A stretch of 64,000 bases of DNA from Molanna angustata (GCA_963576475.1 OY754969.1:24054286-24118285); one strand, 5' to 3'. Positions 35,735 through 48,039 are shown, counted from the stretch's first letter. A program made the numbers and translations. Notes: generated by a model not told the origin, from the letters alone.

Positions 35735-36249
35735 CTCACAAGAGTGTGGAAGGACAGGACCATCACGAAAAACACGAAAGCTAGACTCATCAGGGCTCTG
35801 ATATTCTCGATGTTCCTGTATGGTGTGGAAACATGAACACCTAGGGAGTCAGAGCGAAAGAGGATCGATGCTTTCGAAATGTGGTGCTGTAGGCGTATGT
35901 TGCGCATCCCATGGACAGCCAGAAGAACGAATGTGTCAATTCTAGACAAGCTGAAGATCAAGGGTCGTCTGTCGACGATATGTTACAGACGTATTCTTCA
36001 ATTCTTTGACACATAGCCAGAAGGGAACCAGACTGCCTCTAGAAGCTTGTTGTGATGGGCAGCGTGGAAAGACGGAGATCTCGTGGTCGCTCACCGACCA
36101 GATGGAGCGATTTGGTTAAGTCCACAATGGGGTCTTCGGTGACTGGTGCTCTGCGTTCAGCCCAAAACAGGCCTGGAGGCGGGCCATACCTGTGGCGACG
36201 GACTACAGCTGCTATCCTCAGTCATAAGAAAAAGGACGAATATATATAG
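35735..36249 (+). pseudogene. Endonuclease-reverse transcriptase LINE C-terminus, broken
   Basis: The plus strand encodes KRVWKDRTITKNTKARLIRA, IFSMFLYGVET, a stop, then KRIDAFEMWCCRRMLRIPW and SILDKLKIKGRLSTICYRRI. After a one-base loss near 36013 the frame continues IARREPDCL, stop, KLVVMGSVERRR and RGRSPTRWSDLVKSTMG. This is the connection plus tail region of an RTE-like LINE of a different family from A-D. At least two stops and one frameshift disable it. The DNA ends in a TATA-rich run at about 36241. Confidence 0.8.
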
Positions 36250-36289
36250 ATATATAATCATAAGACTTTTCGTAGCTATATGTTTAGAA

Positions 36290-36400
36290 GAGTGGTGGCA
36301 GAAGGGTAAGCGCGCTGGGTTAGTAATCCAGTGGTCGCGAATTCGAATCCTGTCTCGAGTGTTGCTTAATTTAGGGAATTTATAAGGATATACATATATA
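36290..36400 (+). mobile_element. tRNA-Thr-like SINE head
   Basis: An A box (TGGCAGAAGGG), an anticodon-like arm (ctgg gttagtaat ccag, with AGT in the middle of the loop) and a degraded B box (AATTCGAATCC) are spaced as in tRNA. The arms do not close into a functional tRNA, so I read it as a tRNA-derived retroposon head or a tRNA pseudogene. Confidence 0.5.
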
Positions 36401-37340
36401 AACTTGTTACAATAACAAATTCATACTTATAAAAAAAAAACATTAAAATATGTAATCTATTTATATGAAAAAATAATGTGCTTGTTTGAAAAAAAAAGTA
36501 TATTCTTTATCCGTTATAGAGATGTGTTTACACATTTTAAAATGATAATTTTCATACGCTCATTTCATTTCTACTATCAAAATACATAACTGAATGTTAG
36601 CAAATAAGACATATTTAAATGATAATAAAGAATAATGACCATTTTTAATTATAATTATTTCAATGATAATGAATAAAATGTTATGCATTTTTATTATAAC
36701 GTTAATAAGAAGTTTTATTCAAAGAAAACGATGTGATTTGAACAATAATGGTCTTTATTGTTATTCCTTTTGTATAGTATCTGTCGCTTTATTTGCGAAC
36801 CAAACTGTTATAGTTATCTCAGTGTTCAGTGATAAATGTTCTTCATTACTGGCATCTATGGGCGATATTCAGTATCGTCTATTCCGCAGGATTCAACGCT
36901 CATATAATCGTCTCATTTCGATTTAAATCGACCGTATATATTGAGGCGATATTTTTAAATAAAAACGAAAAACGCAATTCACTCCACTACCTATGTATAG
37001 TTTCTTCTTGGTATTATTGTCATTTAGATTTTATATACGGAATGCACATTTTGCATTGTATAAAAAACTAAAAAAAATTGCATTACAAATAATAAAAAAA
37101 TATATATGTTAATGTAGTTACTAGTTTTACCAACCCACGCAATGTGAAGCAGAACATGTATTGGTGTGTATATAATAAACAGACTGATCATACCAATGAG
37201 GAAATAAAGGAGATTTAGAGAACTCAGAAGACATCTTTCAATTTTTTTTATTTATTATAAAGGAACATCTGTTGTGACATAATATCAATCTATTTAATAT
37301 TAAAAATGAATAAATTATTATTAAAAAATATTAACCTACA
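36401..37340. other. AT-rich DNA without a recognised gene
   Basis: Overlapping frames at 36663-37071 are AT-driven, with no domain recognised. Confidence 0.45.
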
Positions 37341-37359
37341 TCAGATATTGACCATAGAA

Positions 37360-37752
37360 CGGGAGTGGGATGGATGAAATTTACATCTGCGTCCGAATTT
37401 CTGTTTGACGCTAAAATGCATAAAAAATTAAGGCAAAGATTACCAAAGAATTGTCAGACCCATAATTATGTAAGCCTGCGAATGCTGGACCATGTAAAAA
37501 TCCTGCGCAAGGCATCTTTAAACCACGGAAATGCGAATGGTGGGTAGGAGTAACTACCTCTCATTAATAGATAAAATAAAGAGTTCACGATTTCTTGGTA
37601 GCCTGGGAGTCACTAACATAACAAGAAAGCTGGAAAATCGTCAACTGAGATGGTTTGGGCATGAAAATATGAGACCACCAGCCCATACCGTAAATAAGGC
37701 AATAAATATTAATCTTTCTCGTTTATCATGCATAGGAAAACCAAAGTACACC
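37360..37752 (+). pseudogene. RTE-like LINE C-terminal remnant
   Basis: The second of two overlapping frames reads LSLIDKIKSSRFLGSLGV, then KLENRQLRWFGHENMRPP and HTVNKAINI, the GV..I..KL..RQLRWFGHV.R connection block of RTE-type LINEs. The tail beyond is lost where a palindromic MITE begins at about 37754. Nonsense changes and a frame break near 37530 disable it. Confidence 0.7.
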
Positions 37753-37753
37753 T

Positions 37754-37938
37754 GGGGGGCAAGTCTGGCTGACCGTCGAAATCAAAACCCTCCTTGTTTA
37801 CCCATATCATGGATATAATTATTATATAGAGTTCTACAATATCTTTAGATGTCATAGAACTCCATACGATAATTATATCCATGATATGGGTAATCACTGG
37901 GGTTTTGATTTCGCCGGTCGAACCAGACTTGTCCCCCT
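37754..37938. mobile_element. Palindromic MITE P, copy 1
   Basis: This is a ~185-bp near-perfect palindrome. The left arm reads ggggcaagtctggc, cgaaatcaaaaccct, then cccatatcatggatataatt; the right arm is the inverse. The spacer is only about 40 bp. It has no coding capacity. A second copy is at 42158-42342. Confidence 0.8.
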
Positions 37939-38800
37939 GGATAAACAATTTCTCCAAGATCCTTCAAAGAAACGGCATGCATGAAAGCAATACCCAGAAC
38001 CGCAGATTATACAGCCTGAGGACGAGAAGAGCCGATCACAACAGCCAATAGGTATAGTTATTAATTTGGATCAGTGCCTGGATAAGAAGATTTACGTTTA
38101 TATTTACACAGAAGTTTAATAATTTGCATTAATTGAATAACAATGAAATTCCTTGAATTAGTAGGTATATCTACATAGTTATAAGAAATAAACTCCGACA
38201 ACTTTAATTAAGCTATTGTATCCAGGTAGGTAATATGTATTTATATATATTTTATCGAAAATCTACCTTCCATTTAACCTGTATTCATTATTCCAAATTG
38301 ATGTTAGCTAGTGCAGATTTCTTCACTTCCAGATTGAGAAGAAAAGATTAAACGGGCAGAGGTAAAGCAGTTAATTACGTAATAAAGTTTGATTGGGCCA
38401 CTTGAGTTGCACTAATACTATTTCCATTAATATTAAAGTAAGTGGGGGAACAGGAAAAACCTGATGATAACGTCTCCCCTATCCAAAGTAAGTTCTACCG
38501 TTATAGCAGCATTAGCATACATTATTTGCTAAAAATACGAAAAGAATTCTTCTGGCATTAGATTAGAGCAATGCTTCGAGTTTCGTTATGGTCGTAATGT
38601 GAGGATTTTGTATTTGATGCAAATGCGGTAGGATACTGAAGAATTTTTTTGCCACACATAATAGAGAATTTTTTTCGGAAATATTCATTTTGGAAAGAAA
38701 ATGCGTTTGAAGACTGCATAGGTTCTAAATGGTTAATGACAATTATTATTATGTTTGATTAAAGTTTTTCTTAACTAGCGTAGGAAGGTTTTATTTAACT
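37939..38800. other. Unassigned DNA
   Basis: Nothing recognised. Confidence 0.4.
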
Positions 38801-39626
38801 TGGAAAAAAGTATACAAAATGGCTGAAACGGAATTGACAGAAGTAAAAAAATGGCTTGACAGGAACTCTCTGGCACTAAATACAAACAAAACAAAATACA
38901 TTGCATACAGCATAACCTCCCGAAATAAACCTAGTGACGAACATAAACTAAGAATTCATGATTACTGTACCGAAAACTTAAGTGATCAACCAACATGTAA
39001 CTGCCCGATCATTGAACGAACAGAGAGCATAAAATATCTAGGAATTATATTTGATGAAAACTTGAGATGGGACTATCACATTGACTGCGTGACATCTATA
39101 CTTTAAATCAATCAGAAATGTTATTGACCTAAAACATTTGAAAAATATATACTATGCTCTTTGTCATTCAATAATGGAATATGGAATTATTGGATGGGGA
39201 AGTGCAACGCCAACAATAATAAAGAAAATAGACATAGCCCAAAAAGCTATTATAAAAGTTATACTTAAGGTACCTATTCGAACGAATACTGAAGAGATTT
39301 TTACTAAATTCAAAGTTCCAACAATTACAAAAATATATGCAAAAAATCTGCTAATATACAAGCTAAAAAGAGAAGATCAATATACTAGCTCACAACAATA
39401 TAAACACACTAGATTAAGTACAACAAATACCTTAAATATACCATATATTAAAACAACTTTTGGACAACGTAGTGTACGATATTTTTCAACAAAACTTTTC
39501 AATAGTTTACCAACAAATATTAAAAACATCAGTAATGCAAAAGAATTTAAAAAACTATCACTAAGATGGGTTTATGAAATAGATGAAAAAATCCTTAAGG
39601 AAATAATTCTTCCAAATAAAATGTAA
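38801..39626 (+). pseudogene. CR1/Jockey-group LINE reverse transcriptase, C-terminal third
   Basis: The longest coding remnant here. The first frame (to 39106) reads ETELTEVKKWLDRNSLALN, then NKTKYIAYSI, CNCPIIERTESIKYLG and IIFDENLRWDYHI. After loss of one base near 39105 it continues in another frame: KSIRNVIDLKHLKNIYYAL, HSIMEYGIIGWGSA, then IDIAQKAIIKVIL, TTFGQRSVRYFSTKLFNSLP and AKEFKKLSLRWVYEI. These are the thumb and C-terminal blocks of a CR1/Jockey-type reverse transcriptase: W.......LN..KT, then IKYLG, then Y..YGI..WG, then GQRS..Y...K.FN.LP. The FADD catalytic motif lies upstream of the truncation. Except for the single frameshift the reading frame is clean, so this is one of the younger LINE copies. 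Confidence 0.85.
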
Positions 39627-40100
39627 ATGCACTATTACAAACAACAGAATAGACAATTGAAAAAAAGTGAAACAAATAATTTATTTCCACAATTTTTGGT
39701 TGTGTGTGCATGACTCAATATGAAATATTGTATTTAGAAGGAAAGATGCATACGTTTGAATGCGTAGCGTATGTATGTACATGTACTTATATAATATGTA
39801 AATGTATCTATAAATAAACAACGTAATAGACAATAACATAAAACTAGCTCACCTTAGCACAGGCTATGCCTAGTGAGGGGGCTAGTAACAAAGATACAAA
39901 CAAAAAGAGATGGCTTCAACTATGTAAGCACCAGTGAAGTGGTAAATTGATATTTATTGAAATGAGATAACTTATATTTACATTGTATGTCAACTATGTA
40001 TGAATAAGCTTATATTATCTTAAGATATTTTGTATCTCATATATACTGTATATTTTTGGATAGAAATAAATAAAAAATAAAAATAAATAAAAAAATAAAT
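39627..40100 (+). mobile_element. 3' UTR and A-rich tail of the LINE at 38801
   Basis: This non-coding AT-rich stretch follows the LINE stop codon and ends in a GAAATAAATAAAAAATAAA run at about 40063-40100, consistent with the LINE 3' tail. The stretch cagaatagacaattg onward holds no other gene. Confidence 0.5.
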
Positions 40101-40354
40101 TCTTCGTGAAACTCCAATATCAATTTATTAACTGAAATAATGATAAGGAAACAAATTCTCTTCTCAAAATAAATACCAGAATAGTATTTTGTCTTTACGA
40201 CCAAAGATACTGTGTGGATTTAAAATAATGTAATTGAATCTATAATGAAGATATTGTAGTTTGGAACCTCAAATAGATTTGTTATTATTTTTATTTTAGT
40301 ATTTCAATGTACATCATCGAAACATATGTAAGTATGTTCCTACATATGTTGTAC

Positions 40355-41575
<1,221 letters not shown>

Positions 41576-41719
41576 ATAATATCAATACTCTTTAAACCAG
41601 TAAAGGACGTAAGCCATTACGTAAGATCTCTAAAGCTCTGTATTCTAGGCAAGGCGCACACAACCGCTTTCAGCCACTTGTCTTATGTACTTTTATAAGT
41701 TTATATTTTAAAATTCCTT

Positions 41720-41880
41720 AGAAGAATGCAAAACTGCAATGATTAAAGATAATGTCAATGCGGATTGTAGAGCTCTAGAACAACGGAACTGGAAAGGACA
41801 GAACAAGATATAGACGAACCTTGGAGGCAACTAAAACCCACCAAGGGTTGTAACTTGTTACACTGATGATAATATATAAT
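41720..41880 (+). pseudogene. RTE-like LINE tail scrap (family D-like)
   Basis: Across frame breaks it reads RALEQRNWKG, then TLEATKTHQGL and a stop, ending gatgataata. It matches the NW...DR..WR..LEEA.AH.GL end of the copies at 18793 and 61077. Strongly decayed. Confidence 0.5.
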
Positions 41881-41934
41881 TGAGTTTACACATTTAATAT
41901 TGTATTGTAAACACTTCCAAGCATACTATCAAAG

Positions 41935-42075
41935 TATTTAGTAAATGAGGTTATTGCCAAACGACAATTTGTTCCGACTAACCAGTGTTTCTAGCCCAGA
42001 GAATCAACACTATGTGAAATGTTTTTTTACTAAAGTAAGTACCCTTCTTCTCTGCTAACAATTATACCCGAGGCA
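41935..42075 (-). mobile_element. Fragment of the SINE seen at 21525
   Basis: It shares ggttattgccaaacgacaat, ccgactaaccagtgttt and tagcccagagaat with the plus-strand reading of the SINE inside H1. It is truncated before a clear tRNA head. Confidence 0.55.
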
Positions 42076-42157
42076 CATACACATAAGTCGAACGAGTATA
42101 AACGACAATGCGAAGGAAGTAATATTGTATAGTAAGTTGTATAACGATTTTTCATAT

Positions 42158-42342
42158 CAGGGGGGAAAGTCTGGTCAAGCAGCGAAATCAAAACCCTCAT
42201 GATTATCCATATCATGCATACAATTATCTTATAGAGTTGTATAATATCTTAATATATTATAGAACTCCATATGATAATTATATCCATGATATGAGTAATC
42301 ATGAGGGTTTTGATTTCATTGTTTGACAGGACTTGCCCCCTG
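42158..42342. mobile_element. Palindromic MITE P, copy 2
   Basis: It has the same arms as copy 1 (caggggggaaagtctggtc at the left, gacttgccccctg at the right, with gaaatcaaaaccctcatga and its inverse inside). The whole 185 bp can fold into a long hairpin. Confidence 0.8.
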
Positions 42343-43485
42343 GATAACTTTCCTTACATCAATAAAACTGAAAAAAATAATTTGGATTGGTTCCTACTTG
42401 GTCAAACGAAAAAACAAAACATGTATCCAAACACACCGTTAAAATATTATAGTAGGTAAAGGGCAAAAAATAAGCGGTTATAAATAATATAAGAGCATAA
42501 ACTAAGTACTGCCTGCCAATTTTCTCAAAACCAATAAAATAATATCGAAAATTCATAATAAGTATTTATTGATTTGAACGCAAGAGTATCAAAGTACTCT
42601 TAACGTTCACAGCCTCCTCGAGAGGTGGCATCTCTAAGCGTGATGCGAGAAATCACATCCTATCAGTCGTTTTGCAGTTTTCTTTACGACTATGAGGGTA
42701 AACTGAGAAGCGGCTTCTGAAAACTTCCGCGAGCTGGCTCCATTCCACTCTTCCAACTTCGTGAAACTTTAAGCCGAATTTGATAGTCACAGTTCTGGAT
42801 CCCACTTGCTCCACACAATTGAAAATTTACGATTAAAGGTTAGAGGAGCAGTGACACGGAATGAACTTCTTATTCTAGACAACGCTATTCAATATAATAT
42901 AAGATAGTTGCACATTAGTTATTGACGTTTCACGGAACTTACTTCATTTAACTATTGGAGATTTTAATGAGATTTAACTTGCATTCTTACATACAAATTA
43001 CAAATGCACACACACACAAATGCACCGTTTCTCTGGGTTTTGAGGAAGGAGATAGTACCATTTATTCTCGTCCATACATAAATCGCACTGAAATTTTCGT
43101 TTGGTCGTGCTGACTTTTTCACATTTTTTTGTTTATTTCACTCTTGTTTTTGTGCAGCTTTTTATTTGTGTTGAAAATTTTGTTTGACCTTTTTACACAA
43201 TCCTCACATGCAAATTACATTAATGATTGATTTGTCTTTATAATAATTTTAGGCTACGACTATTTACACGACTCAACCATAGACGAAAACCAAAAATAAC
43301 CACAGAAAACGCAGATAAATCAAGTTATATAAATTTTTCTCCTTTGTTTATACTTTGTTATAATTGTAGATCTCGATGAAAAAATGATTTAAACAATTAA
43401 ATAAATGTAATAAGATGCCAATATTATTTATTTTTTCTTCAAGTTGGTTTCCATGATGCATTTTTATGACCATTGAAAAAATGAC
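42343..43485. other. Unassigned DNA
   Basis: 42570-42870 is less AT-rich and starts with a small hairpin (aagagta / tactctt, with acgttc beyond). No gene was recognised. Confidence 0.4.
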
Positions 43486-43616
43486 AAAGGTAAATATTTT
43501 TCCATTCAGTTTTATTTTTAAGGAAGTAACTTTGTGGCGTCATTATAATTTTTATTTTATAATATATATTATAATAATAACTTGGTATACACCTCTTTTG
43601 AGCACAAATAACTGTC

Positions 43617-43649
43617 GACCGGTTTCGAGAACGATGTTCTCATCTTCAG
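43617..43649 (-). ncRNA. Hammerhead-ribozyme-like motif, arm 1
   Basis: On the minus strand: CTGAAGA, stem GAGAA/TTCTC with loop CATCG, GAAA, then ACCGGTC ending in GTC. CTGANGA...GAAA...GUC is the hammerhead core. Penelope-like elements of many invertebrates are known to carry hammerhead motifs. Stem I is weak and stem III is a bare ACCGGT palindrome, so self-cleavage is unproven. Confidence 0.5.
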
Positions 43650-43952
43650 GATGACTTACGTACTAAATTAAAAATGAAAATATAGACTTAACCTAAACTA
43701 AAGATGTGGGAGGAGTCAATTCAAAAGTAGTGGGGCAAGCGACAACCCGGTGTTTAGGAAACGCAAGATATAAATTATTTATTAATATATTTATTATTTT
43801 TTTTTTATTATTATTAATTTAATCTATGTTAATTTATTTGATAGGGAATATATTTAGTAGCGGACTATTAGGAAAATTAATTTGATTGTTTATTATATCC
43901 TGGTTATTGTTTATGCTTTTCCTAATTTCTAATATTTCCAAATCAACTAATT

Positions 43953-44591
43953 TTAAATTTGAATGTCATTATTTGTATAGAAGGCTGGTGAAATTGTGTT
44001 CGGGATATTCTTTTTTATTAGATTTGATATATCATTGTTAAAAAATAATAATTTTCTCCATTTTTTATTGTTGTTATCCTCAATTATTTTTGGGTCAAGG
44101 TATTGGTCTTTAAAAGTTTTCTTTATTTTTTTGTTTAAAATATTATTGACCATTTCATCCTTGTAACCATTGTTACGGGCAATTTGTTTTATAGTGTTCA
44201 ATTCTTTCAAATAATTATCTCTCGATAAGGGAATTTTTAAAAGTCTATTAATCATTGAATGAAAAGCTGACATCTTTTGTGACACGGGGTGGTTAGAAGA
44301 GTTATGTATTATTAAATCCGTGTATGTGGTTTTTCTGTAAATTTTATAATCTAATTTGTTATCAAGTATGGAAATTGTTAAATCTAAAAAATTTAAACTT
44401 AAATCTTCACCTATCTCTAATGTAAATTTAATATTCTTATGAAATTTATTTAGGAAGTTAAGGAACACGTTAAGCTGTCTTTTTGTACCCACCCAAATAC
44501 CAAAAATTTCATCAACATACCTTTTCCAACAAAATATATATTTTAATAATAAATTATTACTATTAAATATTTTGTTTTCCAAGGAGTTCAT
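43953..44591 (-). pseudogene. Penelope-type reverse transcriptase core
   Basis: A 212-residue frame reads NSLENKIFNSNNLLLKYIF, then CWKRYVDEIFGIW (residues 21-33), LEIGEDLSLNFLDLTI, SSNHPVSQKMSAFHSMINRL and IKQIARNNGY. The order (IFM..LE..I, KRYVDDIF, NFLDLTI, HP.SQK.SA..SMI.R, A..NGY) is specific to Penelope-like reverse transcriptases. The catalytic motif reads YVDE rather than YVDD: the codon GAA at 44510-44508. The N-terminal fingers are missing because the frame begins at the head-to-head junction. At its other end it runs into the last part of the endonuclease out of frame, with the middle of that domain deleted. Confidence 0.85.
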
Positions 44592-44889
44592 GAAAATATC
44601 TTTTTATATAGGGAAAACAAATAGAAATTTTCAAATTAGAACACAAGAACACTTACGCTGTCTGAAAAATAATAATTTTTCAGAATTCGCTGAACACCTT
44701 ATAGAATTTAATCATCATTTTGACATTAATACAGGTTTACAGATATTACATACAGGACATTCAAATTTAAAATTAGTTGATTTGGAAATATTAGAAATTA
44801 GGAAAAGCATAAACAATAACCAGGATATAATAAACAATCAAATTAATTTTCCTAATAGTCCGCTACTAAATATATTCCCTATCAAATAA
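44572..44889 (+). pseudogene. GIY-YIG endonuclease C-terminal part of a Penelope-like element
   Basis: A plus-strand frame reads SFYIGKTNRNFQIRTQEH (residues 10-27), then NFSEFAEHLIEFNHHF and NLKLVDLEILEIRKSI. YIG at residues 12-14, Arg23 and the SEFAEHL..FNH block are the second half of the GIY-YIG domain found in Penelope-like elements. The GIY half and the CCHH-type motif upstream are absent because the copy starts at the inverted junction at about 44597. The apparent Met is therefore not a real start. The stop is followed by a 3' UTR shared with the other arm. Confidence 0.8.
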
Positions 44890-45073
44890 ATTAACATAGA
44901 TTAAATTAATAATAATAAAAAAAAAATAATAAATATATTAATAAATAATTTATATCTTGCGTTTCCTAAACACCGGGTTGTCGCTTGCCCCACTACTTTT
45001 GAATTGACTCCTCCCACATCTTTAGTTTAGGTTAAGTCTATATTTTCATTTTTAATTTAGTACGTAAGTCATC

Positions 45074-45106
45074 CTGAAGATGAGAACATCGTTCTCGAAA
45101 CCGGTC
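45074..45106 (+). ncRNA. Hammerhead-ribozyme-like motif, arm 2
   Basis: This is the exact inverse copy of the motif in arm 1: CTGAAGA (45074-45080), GAGAA (45082-45086), TTCTC (45092-45096), GAAA (45097-45100), GTC (45104-45106). Same reservations. Confidence 0.5.
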
Positions 45107-45218
45107 GACAGTTATTTGTGCTCAAAAGTGGTGTATACCAAGTTATTATTATAATATATATTATAAAATAAAAAAAAAAAAAAAAAAAAAAATTTTTGTA
45201 TTTTGTAAAGGTAAATAT

Positions 45219-46788
45219 CTGCGCTTTCTATGGTTATAAATGACCTAAAAACATAGACGACGTCAGAAAATTTGTCGTGTAAATAGACACTTTTTCGAGG
45301 GAAAACGCTTTTCCCGCCAATTCCGGTCGTAAAAATAGTGGCACCGATAATTTTAACTTTAGTGATAAGATATCTCAATTAAAACGGGTTATTATGAAAC
45401 ATATCATTGAACTTGTAAACATTGTTAATTGTAATTTATAAGTAAATTTGTATTGATTTGATTAAAAAAGTCAAACCTATTGTCTGTCAAAAAAATTCAC
45501 TTTCATGTTTTAATTTTTATACATTAAATGCTTCATGGCATGATTCGATATAATAAAGAATATCACGAATATGGCATAAGAAACACAGAAGATATAAAAT
45601 TAAGCAAACGAAATAAAGTCTCAACGCAGAATTCTCTGCGTACAATGGGCTTAAATTACATGAAAACATGCCAAAGGACATAAAAGAGGAAAACAAATGT
45701 TTTTATTAAGAAAAAACGTGTTAAATATATTATGAAAAATTCTAATTTATAGATCTATTTAAATAAATAAATACACCTTTACATTTTGGACTGTGCAGCA
45801 GGACTACTCATGATTTTTTTTTGAAAAAGATAAGATAACTTTCAGACTTAAGAAATCTTTGATGTTAAAATTAATTCAATCGAATATTAATTTATACCAA
45901 AAATAATGAAAATTTCACACTAAACATTGAGCTTAATAAATTTTGATGATTTAATGAAGAGTAAGATTAATATTTGGTTATGATCGAGTACTGATTTGTA
46001 CATTTTTTAGATTTAGGCAAGATTAGTACGTATTAAGAATATGTCATGATTAGCCCCTCAGGTCACACTGATATTAGTATCGTACGAAGCTTCGTACCTT
46101 AAAGTATGTGATATTGTATCTTCATGAATACCGATACCTAGACATTGCGAGATTCCCATACTAGATATCTCGTGTGATCCAAGACAAGCAATCATCTATT
46201 GACTGTTGAGGTCATCCGAGGTCCCCGAAATTTGTCTTGAACACGTCCCCCAACTTCATCTAACTGAATTAATTCCAAAATGTGACCTGACCCGGCCTAA
46301 CAATAATTCAATCTAGTATCTAACTGTCCGGCATTACAATTTCAACCGTTGGAGACTGAACAACGATTGTCTCAATAAACATTTATTATTAGTTTGGAAC
46401 ATCTCTTACAATTATAACGATTGTTAATTCAATTGAATGTATTTAAACATTCAAGTCCCCGAACCATATTGAATATCGAGTTCATAGACTCAATATGAAT
46501 TTAACGAATATAAATAGGTAGGCGAATATTTTGACAAATTTTGGAGGAAAAGAGGATTCTTTGCGTAGATACCAATCTAGCATAAGACCAGTTATTTGCC
46601 GATTAATATAGGTATCTAGTTTTTGAACTTATCTTACTACTTTTATAATTAGTAAACATCGTTAATCTACATACATAATTTCATAATATCCTTTCAAAGT
46701 AGGTACGTCAAATAACAATATTTAGAAAAATATACTGATGTTTTATTCATTTTATTTCAAATACATTTTTAAATATAGCTAAGTAAGT
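45219..46788. other. AT-rich DNA without a recognised gene
   Basis: An A-run and AT-rich sequence. 46050-46520 is slightly richer in GC but no product is recognised. Confidence 0.4.
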
Positions 46789-46789
46789 A

Positions 46790-47495
46790 GTTTTGTTTTT
46801 GACAATTTTTAACATCTCAATAGAGACGAAGTTGGAATATTATAAAACCAGGAAATCAAGGCACTTACAGGGCCTACGAACTGTCATCGGCTGGTTTACG
46901 TTATCACTTTATGCGCTTGCTCAACGTTCACCAATTATGCCTTCTATGACAATATACAGATCTTTCAATGCAATTTTGAAAGATCTGTATATTGTAATAA
47001 TGAGATACAGATCGAATGCCATCATCACGGGTACCAAAAAGAGTCTTAGAGGGGCACCCAGGTGGCAAAAGAAAGGTCGGGAGACCGAGGCTGCGATGGG
47101 AAGATGATATTGGGAGGGACGCATCCCAGCTTCTGAATGTGCCAAACTGGAGGGTCGCAGCAGGTGACAGGAGAGGTTGGAGGAGGAAGTTGCTGGAGGC
47201 CAAGGCTCGATATGGACTGTAGAGCCATTGAAGAAGAAGAAGAGATATAGATCGTTTGAAAATAATACATTTTTACTATTGCCATCTATGAAGTAACGAA
47301 GAAACCTTTTATTTGTAACGTCATCTATGGAGAAGTCATTTTTTTGTAAGAAAAAAAAGCATCAGGTGACAGTGTTTCTCGCACAGATGTCACCTCTGTA
47401 CTGCGCTAGAAATATTATTTCATTTTTGGCTTGTTTCCCTACTTTTACCAATGTGTATGCAAACACTGGATTTTTCCCTGTCGGGAGTCAAAGTA
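46790..47495 (+). repeat. Repeat R, longest copy, with nested RTE tail
   Basis: Left end: acatctcaatagagacgaag. Middle: gaactgtcatcggctggttt and atcactttatgcgcttgctc. Right end: tttttccctgtcgggagtca. It is split by the LINE stub at 47015-47241. Other pieces lie at 7683, 15905 and 57530 (inverted). The class is unknown; no transposase or tRNA head was found. Confidence 0.65.
47015..47241 (+). pseudogene. RTE-like LINE tail nested in repeat R
   Basis: An open frame reads SRVPKRVLEGHPGGKRKVG, then RPRLRWEDDIGRDAS, PNWRVAAGDRRGWRR and LLEAKARYGL before its stop, followed by (GAA)n. It is flanked by gagatacagatcg (47002-47014) and gagatatagatcg (47242-47254), a 13-bp target duplication with one mismatch. 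It is the last 68 residues of the polyprotein, uninterrupted but 5'-truncated. This is direct evidence that the LINE inserted into a pre-existing R copy. Confidence 0.85.
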
Positions 47496-48035
47496 GTTTT
47501 ACTTATCAAATGATTCATAGTTGATATTTCTTAAACATTACAAGATAGATTTTTCTAAATGAATATTATAACATTTAATTTATTTTCAAGTACCTACATA
47601 CTTTATTTATCGATTTATGACATGTAACAGATTTCATCGAAAAATTTTAATCTTTTTAATATAATAGCATTAATTATATTACTGACATGCGTTACAATTG
47701 AATGCATCAATGCTGATATAATGGTATTCAACATTAGCAAAAACAATGGTTTTCAAAATTTTTGATTCACGCCGTTCAATGTTAATCATAAATAGGTACA
47801 CAATACACACCTAATTTTTTAAATAAAATTAATTTTGCTTTTAGTCAAAAATAAACAATCGTATCTTATTTAAGTTTCACTCCGATTCCATTTACACACA
47901 CTTGTGTTGGCTATAAACAAATTTGGAGCTTTGTTAAGATTCATTGTTAATTTAGAAGGAAAATGAACATCGATTTTTTTTATTAAATTATTAAATATTA
48001 TGAACACAAGTATATATTATAATATAGGTAAGATG
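47496..48035. other. AT-rich DNA, no gene seen
   Basis: Nothing recognisable. Confidence 0.4.
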
Positions 48036-48039
48036 TTAT

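Larger units (their letters stand above)
43498..45206 (-). mobile_element. Penelope-like element with inverted 3' arms
   Basis: The ~1.7-kb block is flanked by the 12-mer aaaggtaaatat (43486-43497 and 45207-45218), a plausible target duplication. Two arms, 43549-43967 and 44756-45174, are inverted repeats of about 419 bp with only one mismatch noticed. Each carries the end of a GIY-YIG endonuclease frame plus 3' UTR. Between them lie a minus-strand reverse transcriptase core and a plus-strand endonuclease. Penelope-like elements are known for such inverted or tandem partial copies. No member here is complete. Confidence 0.8.

Noticed and set aside
43498..45206. Reading the Penelope-like block as an intact element with both genes
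   Set aside because: Reverse transcriptase and endonuclease lie on opposite strands at an inverted junction, each truncated; it cannot encode a complete protein.
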